DNA of 64,000 bases. It comes from Paenibacillus phytorum (GTDB lineage Bacteria > Bacillota > Bacilli > Paenibacillales > NBRC-103111). Each line of letters begins with the position of its first letter. The first letter of the stretch is position 1. Location of the stretch: assembly GCF_013141715.1 (NCBI RefSeq), contig NZ_WHOA01000263.1, positions 24,261 to 88,260 on the forward strand, given 5' to 3'. This document shows, piece after piece, positions 30,280-38,735 of this stretch. The notes under the pieces are model-generated. The model was not told where the DNA came from. It saw only the letters and a program-made list of their open reading frames with translations, and did no database searches. Both the position numbers and the translations under genes were made by a program.

Positions 30280-31410
30280 TCACCCGAGCAATTGCATAAT
30301 GACCTCTGAACAATCAGCTGAGGGAAGATACATCTTCTTTTTATGATAATTAGAAACGCGCTTAGCCTCTACATCCGTGTAGCGACTTGCCAGCATCGAT
30401 AACCAGTTCGCAATTGTATCTGCAGATCGGATCGGTTCGCCAAAGCCAAGCTGTGTAAAATAGTGGACATTCTCTTCTTCCTGACCCGGTATCGGATCGT
30501 AGAACAGCATAGGGATCGACTTTGCAAGCCCTTCTGAGCAGGTCATACCCCCAGGTTTCGTAACGAGCAAATCGGAAGCTTCCATCAGCTTGCCGATTTC
30601 TTGGGTAAACCCAAGCAAATGGATATTGGGATGCTGATATCTGGTGTCCATCGCCAGCTTTGCTAATGCTTTCTCATTATTGCCTAAGCAAAATATAAAT
30701 TGGATCCGATCTCTCCATGTGATCAGGTGCTCACTGAGCGAATCGCCGCCGATTAATCCCCAGCCACCTCCCATAACTAGTACGGTAGGCAGAGATGCCA
30801 GCTGGAATTGTAGTCGAATCATCGATTTATCGTGGGCAACACGAAAGCTTGGATGAACAGGAATTCCTGTAATTTCGACTTGAGCTGCCGTGATACCGCG
30901 GCCCAGCAGTTTATTTTTGACGTCTTCTGTCGAAACCATATATTTATTTACTTCTCTACTGACCCAAGTTCCATGGACATCGTAGTCCGTAATGACCGTG
31001 CATAGCGGAATGTCTAAGCCGGCTCTTTTCAACCTAGATACCACAACACTGGGAAAAGGATGTGTGCAGACAATAGCTTGAGGAGCCCACTTTTGGATAA
31101 TCGCCGCTGTCTGTGCATAAAAAATGCGATGTAAGGCCAATTGCGTCAAGCGGTTGAGCGATTTTTTGTATTGAGAGCGGTACAATCGGCCGTACAGCTT
31201 GGGTTGAGAGGTTAGTGTCTTTTTGTAAGCATGGATGATCCAAGGTGCTAATGTCGGGTGCAGGAATGAGCCTAATTCTAATACACGTGTTTCGATTGTA
31301 GAACAACGCTGCTCTAAGCTTACGGCAAGTGCATAAGCCGCTTGCGTATGTCCGGCTCCGAAGCCTTCGGAAAGAATGAGAACCCGTTTTTTACCATGCA
31401 AGACATCCAT
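30280..31410 (-). CDS. MGDG synthase/UgtP-like glycosyltransferase (GT28)
   Basis: The 376-residue protein has the N-terminal MGDG_synth motif RVLILSEGFGAGHTQAAYAL, with VCTHPFPSVVVSRL, and TVITDYDVHGTWV. The C-terminal GT-B half has TVLVMGGGWGLIGGDSL and the donor site VTKPGGMTCSEGLAKSIP. Related enzymes add sugars to diacylglycerol to make glycolipids that anchor lipoteichoic acid. The PAP2 phosphatase gene ends 4 bp upstream, so both belong to one operon. Whether the donor is UDP-glucose or another sugar is not certain. Confidence 0.87.
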   Translation of the reverse strand: MDVLHGKKRVLILSEGFGAGHTQAAYALAVSLEQRCSTIETRVLELGSFLHPTLAPWIIHAYKKTLTSQPKLYGRLYRSQYKKSLNRLTQLALHRIFYAQTAAIIQKWAPQAIVCTHPFPSVVVSRLKRAGLDIPLCTVITDYDVHGTWVSREVNKYMVSTEDVKNKLLGRGITAAQVEITGIPVHPSFRVAHDKSMIRLQFQLASLPTVLVMGGGWGLIGGDSLSEHLITWRDRIQFIFCLGNNEKALAKLAMDTRYQHPNIHLLGFTQEIGKLMEASDLLVTKPGGMTCSEGLAKSIPMLFYDPIPGQEEENVHYFTQLGFGEPIRSADTIANWLSMLASRYTDVEAKRVSNYHKKKMYLPSADCSEVIMQLLG

Positions 31411-31414
31411 TCGT

Positions 31415-31942
31415 TTACCCCCAGAAAGCTACTGTCACTAGAGAAGCCGTCGTTCCAATTAAACATCCAACGATACAATCGGAAGGATAGTGCAGCCCTA
31501 GGTAGATACGTGATAGACCAACGATTAATGCGAGTGGTATGAGAATAAGTCCAAGTACAGGCACGGCTGTAACAAAAGGAAAAATGATTGAGAAGATAGC
31601 GGTTGTATGCCCGGAAGGAAAGGAATGATCCGTTAGCGGGTTTTTATAAGTAATGGTTTGAGGGTGTACCAGGTAAGGCCTAAGTCTTGGGTATTTCTTT
31701 TTAATAATAGCAACTGGAATATGACTGATGGTTAAGGCAAGGAGAGCTTGAATACCTGCTGTTCGCAGTGGACCTTGCCCAAACAATGCAAAGCATAAGG
31801 ATATCGCAATGGAGGCTGTGGCCCCGCCTAAATGTGTGATTTTATTAAAGAAATGATCAAGGAAGAAGTGCTGGATACGTTGATTCACAAAGTGGAATAC
31901 GCGTGTTTCATGATGCTGAAGCCAGTGTACGACCCTGCTCAT
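31415..31942 (-). CDS. PAP2-family membrane phosphatase
   Basis: The 175-residue membrane protein has about five helices and the three PAP2 motifs: KKYPRLRPYL, HSFPSGHTTAIFS and LSRIYLGLHYPSDCIVG. Such enzymes dephosphorylate undecaprenyl diphosphate or phosphatidate-type lipids. It is the upstream partner of the glycolipid synthase gene, suggesting it makes diacylglycerol acceptor or recycles lipid carrier. Which of these applies cannot be decided from sequence. Confidence 0.88.
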   Translation of the reverse strand: MSRVVHWLQHHETRVFHFVNQRIQHFFLDHFFNKITHLGGATASIAISLCFALFGQGPLRTAGIQALLALTISHIPVAIIKKKYPRLRPYLVHPQTITYKNPLTDHSFPSGHTTAIFSIIFPFVTAVPVLGLILIPLALIVGLSRIYLGLHYPSDCIVGCLIGTTASLVTVAFWG

Positions 31943-32132
31943 GAGTAGTAGCCTCCTTCGCTGCTTGGGTTACCTTCTTAAGTCTTATTGTAAAGAACAT
32001 TTATTAAAGGAAGATTAACGCAGTAATAAATTTTAAGAAATTTAATTTAACGTTCATCTGATCTCCCGATAACAATCCTATGCTAGCATGATGTGAATTA
32101 AGGGAATTGAAGGTAAATAGTAAAAGGGGCTG

Positions 32133-33317
32133 ATGAGGTTGAGAGTTGCCTTATTTACAGATACATTCCTGCCAGATGTAAATGGAGTTGCCAAGACACT
32201 TGGCAGATGGACGCGATTTTTGGAATCCAAAGATGTGGCCTGCAAAGTGTTTGCTCCTACTAGTATGACAGAAGGTGACAACGATCCGTTCCGTGTAGAA
32301 CGTTTTTACAGTATTCCCTTTTTATTGTACCCCGAATGTCGCTTAGCTATCCCAAATCCCCTCAATGTTCGCAAATCCCTCCATGCCTTTCAGCCTACAA
32401 TCATTCATTGTGCAACCCCTTTCAATTTGGGACTTTTTGGCTTGCACCATGCTCGCAAACACAAAACGCCATTAGTTGCGTCCTACCATACTCACTTCGA
32501 CCAATATTTGAGTCATTATAAAATACCTTGGGTGGAGCCTACGCTATGGAAATACATGCAATGGTTTCACCAAAGCTGTCAGAAGGTGTATGTGCCTTCG
32601 AAGTCTACCTTGCAGCATCTACAAGCCAAAGGGTTAAGTCATTTAGAGATTTGGAGCCGCGGTGTCGACGCGGAACGTTTCCAGCCGATTGTCGACCGAA
32701 AGTCAGTACTCGGGACATATGGCGTTGATCCTGCAAAGTTCGTTATGCTTTATGTCGGGCGTTTAGCCCCTGAGAAGAGCGTAGAGGTCGCACTAGACAG
32801 TTTTACTGCACTGCCAGCTGCGATCAGAGATGATTGCCATCTAATTATTGCTGGTGACGGACCGTCTGCCGGAGTGCTGCGCGAATGTTATGGAGGGGCT
32901 TCAGGAGTTACTTTTACCGGATTCGTTCAGGGGACACAGCTAGCTGAGCTCTATGCGGCTGCAGATGTGTTTCTTTTTCCTTCGGCGACAGAGACTTTCG
33001 GCAATGTTGTTCTGGAGTCAATGGCTTCTGGGACAACGGTGATTGGAGCTGCTGCAGGCGGGGTACAAGATACTATTGAGCATGAAGTGACGGGTTTACT
33101 CTGTCCGTCTGGCGATGTTGCTGTTTTCACACAAGCCATCGTAAGATTGTATGAATCACAGGAGACTCATCACAGACTGGCCATTGCAGGTAGGGAGTTT
33201 GCCCTGCGTCAATCTTGGGATCACATATTTAACCAATTGTTGGCCAGCTATGAAGAAGTGGCCTATAGGACATCTGCAAATCAGTCGCACTTACATTCAA
33301 CACGTATGATCCAATAA
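32133..33317 (+). CDS. GT4 glycosyltransferase (MgtA/SqdX-like)
   Basis: The 394-residue GT-B enzyme starts MRLRVALFTDTFLPDVNGVA, the N-terminal loop of the GDP-mannose/sulfoquinovose lipid glycosyltransferase group. Other motifs are PLVASYHTHFDQYLSHY, SRGVDAERF, MLYVGRLAPEKSVEVALD and the EX7E region FLFPSATETFGNVVLESMAS. It likely moves a sugar to a lipid acceptor at the membrane. It is divergent from the PAP2-GT28 operon across a 190-bp region, which supports a shared role in envelope glycolipids. The RBS is weak (AAAGGGG). Confidence 0.87.
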   Translation: MRLRVALFTDTFLPDVNGVAKTLGRWTRFLESKDVACKVFAPTSMTEGDNDPFRVERFYSIPFLLYPECRLAIPNPLNVRKSLHAFQPTIIHCATPFNLGLFGLHHARKHKTPLVASYHTHFDQYLSHYKIPWVEPTLWKYMQWFHQSCQKVYVPSKSTLQHLQAKGLSHLEIWSRGVDAERFQPIVDRKSVLGTYGVDPAKFVMLYVGRLAPEKSVEVALDSFTALPAAIRDDCHLIIAGDGPSAGVLRECYGGASGVTFTGFVQGTQLAELYAAADVFLFPSATETFGNVVLESMASGTTVIGAAAGGVQDTIEHEVTGLLCPSGDVAVFTQAIVRLYESQETHHRLAIAGREFALRQSWDHIFNQLLASYEEVAYRTSANQSHLHSTRMIQ

Positions 33318-33672
33318 TAGGGGCAGCCACGCAAAAGTTGTCAGGGACAGCTCAGGTGAATTATAATAAACCCCGTATCACATGGGGGCGGCTTGATCGT
33401 GTTCGTCTAAATGGTGAACTTTTGGTACACAATAAAATGAAAAACGTTGAAAACAGGACTTTAACGATCTGATTTCAAGCACATGCTGCATAGTCTGTGC
33501 GCTTTCCGCTCAAATCTCAGAGAAATGGCTTTTATTCCGTCATTGTGAACTTTGACAAATGGGTGGAAAGAGAGGAAAATCAAGAACGGTTATTCACATG
33601 GTACATAAAACTGCGCATACGCGTATAAAAAGATAGCTTGTGTGCATAAACAAAAAAGGGGGACTTTGCTTC
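33318..33672. other. Gene-free 355-bp stretch before the GT2 gene
   Basis: No ORF with an RBS, no tRNA, and no recognised riboswitch motif. It includes a GGGGGCGGC patch near 33382 and an AT-rich run near 33620-33655 that may hold the promoter of the downstream gene. I see nothing else in it. Confidence 0.6.
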
Positions 33673-34908
33673 ATGCTTGACAAGATTATGCTTACCTTTC
33701 AAATTGGCTTGGCCTTGGTCGGTGCGTATCAGTTGTTTTTAACTTTTTTCGGATGGTACCGTCCCAGAAACAAACAGAAATTTGCTCCCCAGAAATCGTT
33801 TGCCGTATTGGTTGCCGCTCATAATGAGGAGCAGGTCGTTGGCGCATTGATCGAGAATCTGAAGGCTTTGGATTACCCCAAAGAGCTTTATGACATCTTC
33901 GTAATTTGTGATAACTGCACAGACAATACAGCGGATATTGCACGCAGTCATGGTGTTCATGCCATGGAACGCCATAACCCGAACCTGAGAGGGAAAGGTT
34001 ATGCGATCGAATGGATGCTGAAGGTGCTTTGGAAGCGGGAGCGTCAGTATGACGCTATTGTCATGTTTGATGCCGACAATCTCTCCAGTCCTGACTACTT
34101 GATGCACATGAACAATGATCTTTGCTCCGGTTCCAGAGTTATTCAAGCTTACCTAGACAGCAAGAACCCGAACGATTCCTGGGTTACTGGCTCCTATGCA
34201 ATCTCGTATTATTTTGCAAACCGCTTCTGGCAAATGCCCCGTACAAACTTAGGGCTTGCTAACTACTTGGGAGGCACAGGAATGTGCTTTGAATCCAAGC
34301 TGCTTAAACAGATCGGATGGGGAGCTACAAGCCTTGTTGAGGATCTGGAGTTCTCGATGCGTTGTATCAAGCTCGGTATTCGCCCGACTTACAACTACGA
34401 AGCGATTGTCTATGATGAGAAGCCATTGACGTTTAAAGTATCAGCCAAACAGCGCTTGCGCTGGATGCAAGGACACTTTGATGTGGCCAAGCGTTATTTC
34501 TTCCCCCTATTGTGGCAAGGTATCAAAGAGGGCAGCTGGACCAAGATTGACGCGGCTATCTACTCCGCTAACGTATATAACTTCTTTTTCGGTGCGATCA
34601 TCTCTGTGCTGCTTTGGATTAAATCGGTGACTCCGGGTTGGTCAGACACACCTATGCTTGCCGATATCAATCCTATTTTCTTTAACTCCGTCAGCATAGC
34701 GATTTATGTGCTACTGCCTATTTCCATGTTAGTTGAGAAGGCTCCTGGCAAAGTATATAAATATTTAATTCTTTATCCAGTGTTTATGCTTTCATGGTGG
34801 CCAATTACGTTCTATGCGTTCTTCACGCAAAACAACAAACAATGGAGCCATACGGAGCATACACGTGTGATTCGTCTAGACGAAATGAAAAGTAAACAAG
34901 TGAGTTGA
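33673..34908 (+). CDS. Membrane GT2 glycosyltransferase
   Basis: Start ATG 33673 follows AAAAAAGGGGGA; a GTG 11 codons earlier has no good RBS. The 411-residue protein has one N-terminal helix, then a GT-A domain with FAVLVAAHNEEQVVGALIEN, ICDNCTDNTADIARSHG, VMFDADNLSSPDYL, EDLEFSMRC and the product site QRLRWMQGHF (QxxRW). These are the motifs of processive or cellulose synthase-like enzymes. Three C-terminal helices follow. It may build or extend an exported polysaccharide or modify a lipid. The infC promoter overlaps its 3' end. Confidence 0.87.
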   Translation: MLDKIMLTFQIGLALVGAYQLFLTFFGWYRPRNKQKFAPQKSFAVLVAAHNEEQVVGALIENLKALDYPKELYDIFVICDNCTDNTADIARSHGVHAMERHNPNLRGKGYAIEWMLKVLWKRERQYDAIVMFDADNLSSPDYLMHMNNDLCSGSRVIQAYLDSKNPNDSWVTGSYAISYYFANRFWQMPRTNLGLANYLGGTGMCFESKLLKQIGWGATSLVEDLEFSMRCIKLGIRPTYNYEAIVYDEKPLTFKVSAKQRLRWMQGHFDVAKRYFFPLLWQGIKEGSWTKIDAAIYSANVYNFFFGAIISVLLWIKSVTPGWSDTPMLADINPIFFNSVSIAIYVLLPISMLVEKAPGKVYKYLILYPVFMLSWWPITFYAFFTQNNKQWSHTEHTRVIRLDEMKSKQVS

Positions 34909-34933
34909 CTTTCTCTGAATGAGATGATATTAT
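34905..34933 (+). promoter_or_regulatory. Sigma-A promoter of the infC operon
   Basis: TTGACT (34905-34910), a 17-bp spacer, and TATTAT (34928-34933). The -35 box overlaps the TGA stop of the GT2 gene. It would start an RNA near 34940 that carries the L20-type leader. Confidence 0.8.
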
Positions 34934-34939
34934 ATTCAA

Positions 34940-35078
34940 GTAAAAGCAGAAGCGCCCGCTTCTCACCTGACCGACACCTGTTGGCTGGTTTGAATGAATC
35001 GTCATGAATGTACAATAGGTTTGCATGAACCTGTTATTGATGAAGATGTGGGCCACTGCGCCCACATCTTTTTTATAT
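34940..35078 (+). ncRNA. Ribosomal protein L20 leader / attenuator upstream of infC
   Basis: The leader holds AGAAGCGCCCGCTTCTCACC (34950-34969) and a complementary pair GGTTTGCATGAACC. It ends in a perfect terminator, AAGATGTGGG (35043-35052) with CCCACATCTT (35061-35070) and a T-run. In B. subtilis and relatives, L20 binds such a leader in front of infC-rpmI-rplT and causes termination. Position and layout fit; I assign the family by recall and not by a covariance-model search. Confidence 0.78.
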
Positions 35079-35119
35079 TGTTAGAGAGAGCGTTACATAC
35101 TTTATGGAGGTGGAATACT

Positions 35120-35635
35120 ATTAGCAAAGACCATATGATTAATGACGAGATTCGTGTGAAGGAAGTACGCCTGATTGGGGCGGACGGAGAACAACTCGGC
35201 ATCACGCCGATTCGCGAAGCTCTTCAAATCGCACTTGACGCGAATTTGGATTTGGTAAATGTGGCACCGACGGCTAAGCCGCCAGTATGCCGCATTATGG
35301 ATTACGGTAAATTCCGTTATGAAACACAGAAGAAAGAAAAAGAAGCTCGCAAGAACCAGAAAATCGTGGATATCAAAGAAATTCGCTTAAGCGCGACAAT
35401 CGATGAGCACGACTTCCAAACAAAGCTTCGCAATGCCGTTAAGTTTCTTGGCGAAGGCGATAAAGTGAAAGCCAGCGTCAGATTCCGTGGTCGTGAAATA
35501 GCGCACTCGGAGATTGGCCGTAGAGTGCTTGAACGTTTAGCTACTGAAACAGCTGACATTTCCTCACAGGAGCGCGCTCCAAAGCTTGAGGGAAGAAGCA
35601 TGATCATGATCTTAACGCCGAAAGTCACTACCTAG
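35120..35635 (+). CDS. infC: Translation initiation factor IF-3 (rare ATT start)
   Basis: The start is taken as ATT 35120, because GGAGGTGG (35106-35113) lies 6 bp upstream. The protein then begins ISKDHMINDEIRVKEVRLIG, collinear with B. subtilis IF-3 (MISKDFIINEQIR...). The in-frame ATG at 35135 has no RBS, and the open frame upstream of 35120 runs through the leader. The 171-residue protein has the IF-3 N domain (KPPVCRIMDYGKFRYETQKK) and C domain (KVKASVRFRGREIAHSEIGR). It binds the 30S subunit and checks start codons. The non-AUG start is itself a known self-regulation device in this gene. Confidence 0.93.
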   Translation: MSKDHMINDEIRVKEVRLIGADGEQLGITPIREALQIALDANLDLVNVAPTAKPPVCRIMDYGKFRYETQKKEKEARKNQKIVDIKEIRLSATIDEHDFQTKLRNAVKFLGEGDKVKASVRFRGREIAHSEIGRRVLERLATETADISSQERAPKLEGRSMIMILTPKVTT

Positions 35636-35665
35636 GCGTTATACTAAATTAGGAGGAACAACACC

Positions 35666-35869
35666 ATGCCGAAAATGAAAACACACAGCAGCTTGAAAGG
35701 CCGTTTCAAAATTACTGGCACAGGCAAAGTGATGAGATACAAACAAGGTAAAAATCACTTGCTTTCCGGTAAATCATCACGTACTAAACGTGTTCTTGGA
35801 ACAAACCCAGTTATGGCTCCAGGCGATGTACGTCGTTTGCAACAACAACTGTCCCTTATCAAAGGTTAA
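35666..35869 (+). CDS. rpmI: 50S ribosomal protein L35
   Basis: The 67-residue basic protein begins MPKMKTHSSLKGRFKITGTG and contains HLLSGKSSRTKRVLG, the usual L35 sequence and length. It is the second gene of the infC-rpmI-rplT operon, 30 bp after infC, with AGGAGGA before the ATG. The order and spacing are those found across Firmicutes. Confidence 0.98.
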   Translation: MPKMKTHSSLKGRFKITGTGKVMRYKQGKNHLLSGKSSRTKRVLGTNPVMAPGDVRRLQQQLSLIKG

Positions 35870-35923
35870 TCGTTATTAGCTAAAATTCGAACATCATTTA
35901 TATATCCCAGGAGGTAGTTCACA

Positions 35924-36283
35924 ATGGCAAGAGTCAAGGGCGGATTTATTCGCGCTCACCGTCGTAAGAAAATTTTGAAACTAGCAAAAGGTTATTTCGG
36001 TTCCAAGCATCGCTTATTTAAAACAGCTAAAGAACAAGTAATGAAATCTTTAGTGTATGCTTACCGTGACCGTCGTCAAACGAAACGTAACTTCCGCAGA
36101 CTGTGGATTACACGTATCAATGCAGGCGCTCGTCAAAACGGCTTGAGCTACAGCAAATTGATGCACGGCCTGAAATTGGCTGGTATCGACATCAACCGCA
36201 AAATCTTGGCTGATCTAGCTGTGAATGATTCCAAAGCGTTCAACGATTTGGCAACAGCTGCAAAAGCAAAAGTAAACGCGTAA
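35924..36283 (+). CDS. rplT: 50S ribosomal protein L20
   Basis: The 119-residue basic protein starts MARVKGGFIRAHRRKKILKL. It carries AYRDRRQTKRNFRRLWITRI and RQNGLSYSKLMHGL, standard L20 motifs. L20 is an early-assembly protein of the 50S subunit and, in Bacillales, the likely repressor that acts on the infC leader. AGGAGGT precedes the ATG, and a terminator follows. Confidence 0.98.
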   Translation: MARVKGGFIRAHRRKKILKLAKGYFGSKHRLFKTAKEQVMKSLVYAYRDRRQTKRNFRRLWITRINAGARQNGLSYSKLMHGLKLAGIDINRKILADLAVNDSKAFNDLATAAKAKVNA

Positions 36284-36292
36284 TTGCGTTCT

Positions 36293-36332
36293 TAGAAGCC
36301 TGTTCCCTTTAGGGAGCAGGCTTCTTTTTGCA
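36293..36332 (+). terminator. Terminator of the infC operon
   Basis: AGAAGCCTGTTCCC (36294-36307) pairs with GGGAGCAGGCTTCT (36313-36326), followed by TTTTT. It lies between convergent rplT and the gerAB-like gene. Confidence 0.93.
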
Positions 36333-36349
36333 TAAAATGGACGAGGTTT

Positions 36350-37450
36350 TTAAACGTTGGATGGTGTTTCTGATCGACGATTTTTACGAAACAGCACAAC
36401 CACGAACATCAACAGCGGAATAACGACTTGAAAGACTGGGAAAAACTTCACACTAACATTCAAGCCAAGCCACACGTGATAGGTATAGTTCGGTTCTATA
36501 AAAGATGTGATAAAAATAATAAAACCCACATAGAAAATCCACAGGCGTCTACTTGTTGAACTCGATAATCGGGTACATGCATAAACGGCCCCCCAGTAGA
36601 ATGCGGTCATTTTCACAAATAAACCAAGAAATAAGAGCAAGGTGACCATAACGTCAAGTCGCTCTAAAATATCACCAACCTGTATTAACTGAACGGCCTG
36701 TAAAAAAGGTAAGGTACTATTTGCAACAAGGGTTGTCCCAAGCGCCATCAGGTTTAAAATATTCATCAAAATTAAAAAAACGGCAACACTGAGATAAGAG
36801 AGTATACTAATTCGCTTAATCTTTTGCTTCTCAGACAACAAGTGCCATATCATAAAAAACAGCACCATTTGTCCAAATGGAAACGATAAAATGTCAGGGA
36901 ATGCGGCTTTGATAACAGGACCAAGTCCATTATCGAGAATAGGTAACAGGTTGTCTTTATGGAGGATTCCAGAAATCAAAATCAATAATATCAATGCTCC
37001 GTAGCTTACGAAAATAAGCGGTAACAGGGCCTCATTCACTCTGGAGAATGTTTCGATACCCATGGCAACCGCGTAAGTAGCAAGTAATACAATAATAAGC
37101 ATAGTCACATATTGGGGTGTCGAGCTTAGCAGTGTTAGATTCGTTATCTCTCCAAAATCTCGAAGGTTTCTCATGGATTCATAGGCAAAATAAAGGGCAA
37201 AGAGGATCCCAATCCCTGTTCCTATTTTGGTCCCGAAACACAGCTTTAAGAGCCCGATCAGACACTCTTCTGGTGCTATTCGTTGTATATACAAAAACAT
37301 GATTAATAAAAGCAAACCCGCTGCAGCGGCGAACAGCATGGCAAGCCAAGAATCCTGCTTAGCGCCGCTGCCTAAGGCAAATAAGGGTGTACTTCCTATT
37401 TCGAAAAGCATGATCGTGACGGCTAGTTGGTAATTGCTGATGCGCTCCAT
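36350..37450 (-). CDS. GerAB-type germinant receptor permease subunit
   Basis: The 366-residue membrane protein has about ten helices and begins MERISNYQLAVTIMLFEIGS, the standard N-terminus of the endospore germination permease (GerAB/KB, an APC-superfamily fold). GerB subunits form the germinant-binding part of the receptor in the spore inner membrane. It is the last gene of a minus-strand operon with order A-C-B. GGAGGC sits 6 bp upstream of the ATG. The ligand cannot be read from the sequence. Confidence 0.92.
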   Translation of the reverse strand: MERISNYQLAVTIMLFEIGSTPLFALGSGAKQDSWLAMLFAAAAGLLLLIMFLYIQRIAPEECLIGLLKLCFGTKIGTGIGILFALYFAYESMRNLRDFGEITNLTLLSSTPQYVTMLIIVLLATYAVAMGIETFSRVNEALLPLIFVSYGALILLILISGILHKDNLLPILDNGLGPVIKAAFPDILSFPFGQMVLFFMIWHLLSEKQKIKRISILSYLSVAVFLILMNILNLMALGTTLVANSTLPFLQAVQLIQVGDILERLDVMVTLLLFLGLFVKMTAFYWGAVYACTRLSSSTSRRLWIFYVGFIIFITSFIEPNYTYHVWLGLNVSVKFFPVFQVVIPLLMFVVVLFRKNRRSETPSNV

Positions 37451-37473
37451 AGCAAGCCTCCTTCCATAACTTA

Positions 37474-38709
37474 CTATTCGTGGTCATGCAGTAGTTGCTT
37501 AAAAGGCTTATTACTCATTCCAATTCGGTCAATTTTAATATGAACACTGGGCTCTAATTGGAGGGAAGGAAATTGTTCTTCCCAGTCGTTCTTTATTTTC
37601 TTCCATACCTTAGGATATTTTCTGTGAATCACATCTGCAAAACCAAATACATCCGTATTTTTCTCGATAGCAGATTGAAAGGCTTTGATCATTAAGTTCG
37701 TAACTTCCTCATTCGCAATGTCTTCCGTGGCTTTAATACCCTTTATCTTTGAGAGGTCGTCATTGCAGCCATTCTCAATAAGAACACCAGCAGCATGTAC
37801 TTCCACTTTCATTATCCATTGCCCGTCTTTTGCAAGGATCGGCTTCAATTTGCTTGTCGCTTTGGTGATTCGAATCGCCGATTTATGATCTTTGCTGCCT
37901 TTGGAACAGCCAAAATGCAAAACGGTCTGTTTAATTGTGTCCCGGATCCAATTAATTCCGTATCCTTCATCGGATGTAAACCAGCCAACGAGCTTATCCT
38001 GTTTGAAAATACCAAGTCTGCCCAATTTTAATTTGTTTGCAGATGTTGTTTTCTTTAATTCAGCAATAGAAGAGTTAGGGCCAACGCCAGTGCCAGAAAT
38101 GATCACTTCAGGAATCAATGTATAGGAAGAGTCACTCGTCATTCCCATCATGACATTTTGAATCATCATTTGATTAAAATTAGAGCCGTTTTTTTCTTCA
38201 TTGCGAATCATATTGCGAACGGCAGCTCCAGGCAGCTTCTCAATGGACGCAACCTGCTCCAGGATTCTTCTTCCTTCCCCATTCGTTACTAATACGCTGA
38301 CAGTCTCCCGAGCATCCGAATTGCGCAAATAGATGTCCATGAGCTGGGAAATGCCGTGCTTTGCCGCCTGTTCACCAATGACAACAATTCGATTATGGGC
38401 AAAAAACATAGCACGCGGCATTTCCAAACTTGATTTTTGAACCGCGCCTCGAAGGGTACCGCCGCTCGTAGAGAATACGCTGACAGGTGCTTGCTGGCCG
38501 GCATTTCCACCCATGCTTTGACTCGAAATCGATTGTGGAATGACGATCTGATAAGAAACAGTCCAGTCTTTCCCGTTCCAATCAATGGCTGTTGCTGCTG
38601 TAATTCCGAGTTGATTTAACTCGATCCGATCCCAGCATCCGGATAGCAGTAGGCATAAGAAGATGCTTGTTAGTAAGCGAAACCAACCGTGAAGGAAGTT
38701 TTTTCCCAT
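37474..38709 (-). CDS. GerAC-type germinant receptor lipoprotein
   Basis: The 411-residue protein has a lipoprotein signal ending CLLLSGCWDRIELNQLGITA, the typical Ger(x)C start. The C-terminal GerAC domain includes AFQSAIEKNTDVFGFADVIH and KYPKVWKKIKNDWEEQFPSL. It contributes to receptor assembly on the outer face of the spore inner membrane. It lies between the A and B genes with gaps of 26 and 23 bp. The A-C-B order differs from the second operon in the window (A-B-C-B-C). Confidence 0.93.
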   Translation of the reverse strand: MGKNFLHGWFRLLTSIFLCLLLSGCWDRIELNQLGITAATAIDWNGKDWTVSYQIVIPQSISSQSMGGNAGQQAPVSVFSTSGGTLRGAVQKSSLEMPRAMFFAHNRIVVIGEQAAKHGISQLMDIYLRNSDARETVSVLVTNGEGRRILEQVASIEKLPGAAVRNMIRNEEKNGSNFNQMMIQNVMMGMTSDSSYTLIPEVIISGTGVGPNSSIAELKKTTSANKLKLGRLGIFKQDKLVGWFTSDEGYGINWIRDTIKQTVLHFGCSKGSKDHKSAIRITKATSKLKPILAKDGQWIMKVEVHAAGVLIENGCNDDLSKIKGIKATEDIANEEVTNLMIKAFQSAIEKNTDVFGFADVIHRKYPKVWKKIKNDWEEQFPSLQLEPSVHIKIDRIGMSNKPFKQLLHDHE

Positions 38710-38735
38710 TCACATAGCACCTCCTTAATGGCATA

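Noticed and set aside
34994..35119. ATG start for IF-3 at 34994
   Set aside because: It lies inside the attenuator leader, with the terminator hairpin in frame; the RBS and homology both support ATT 35120.
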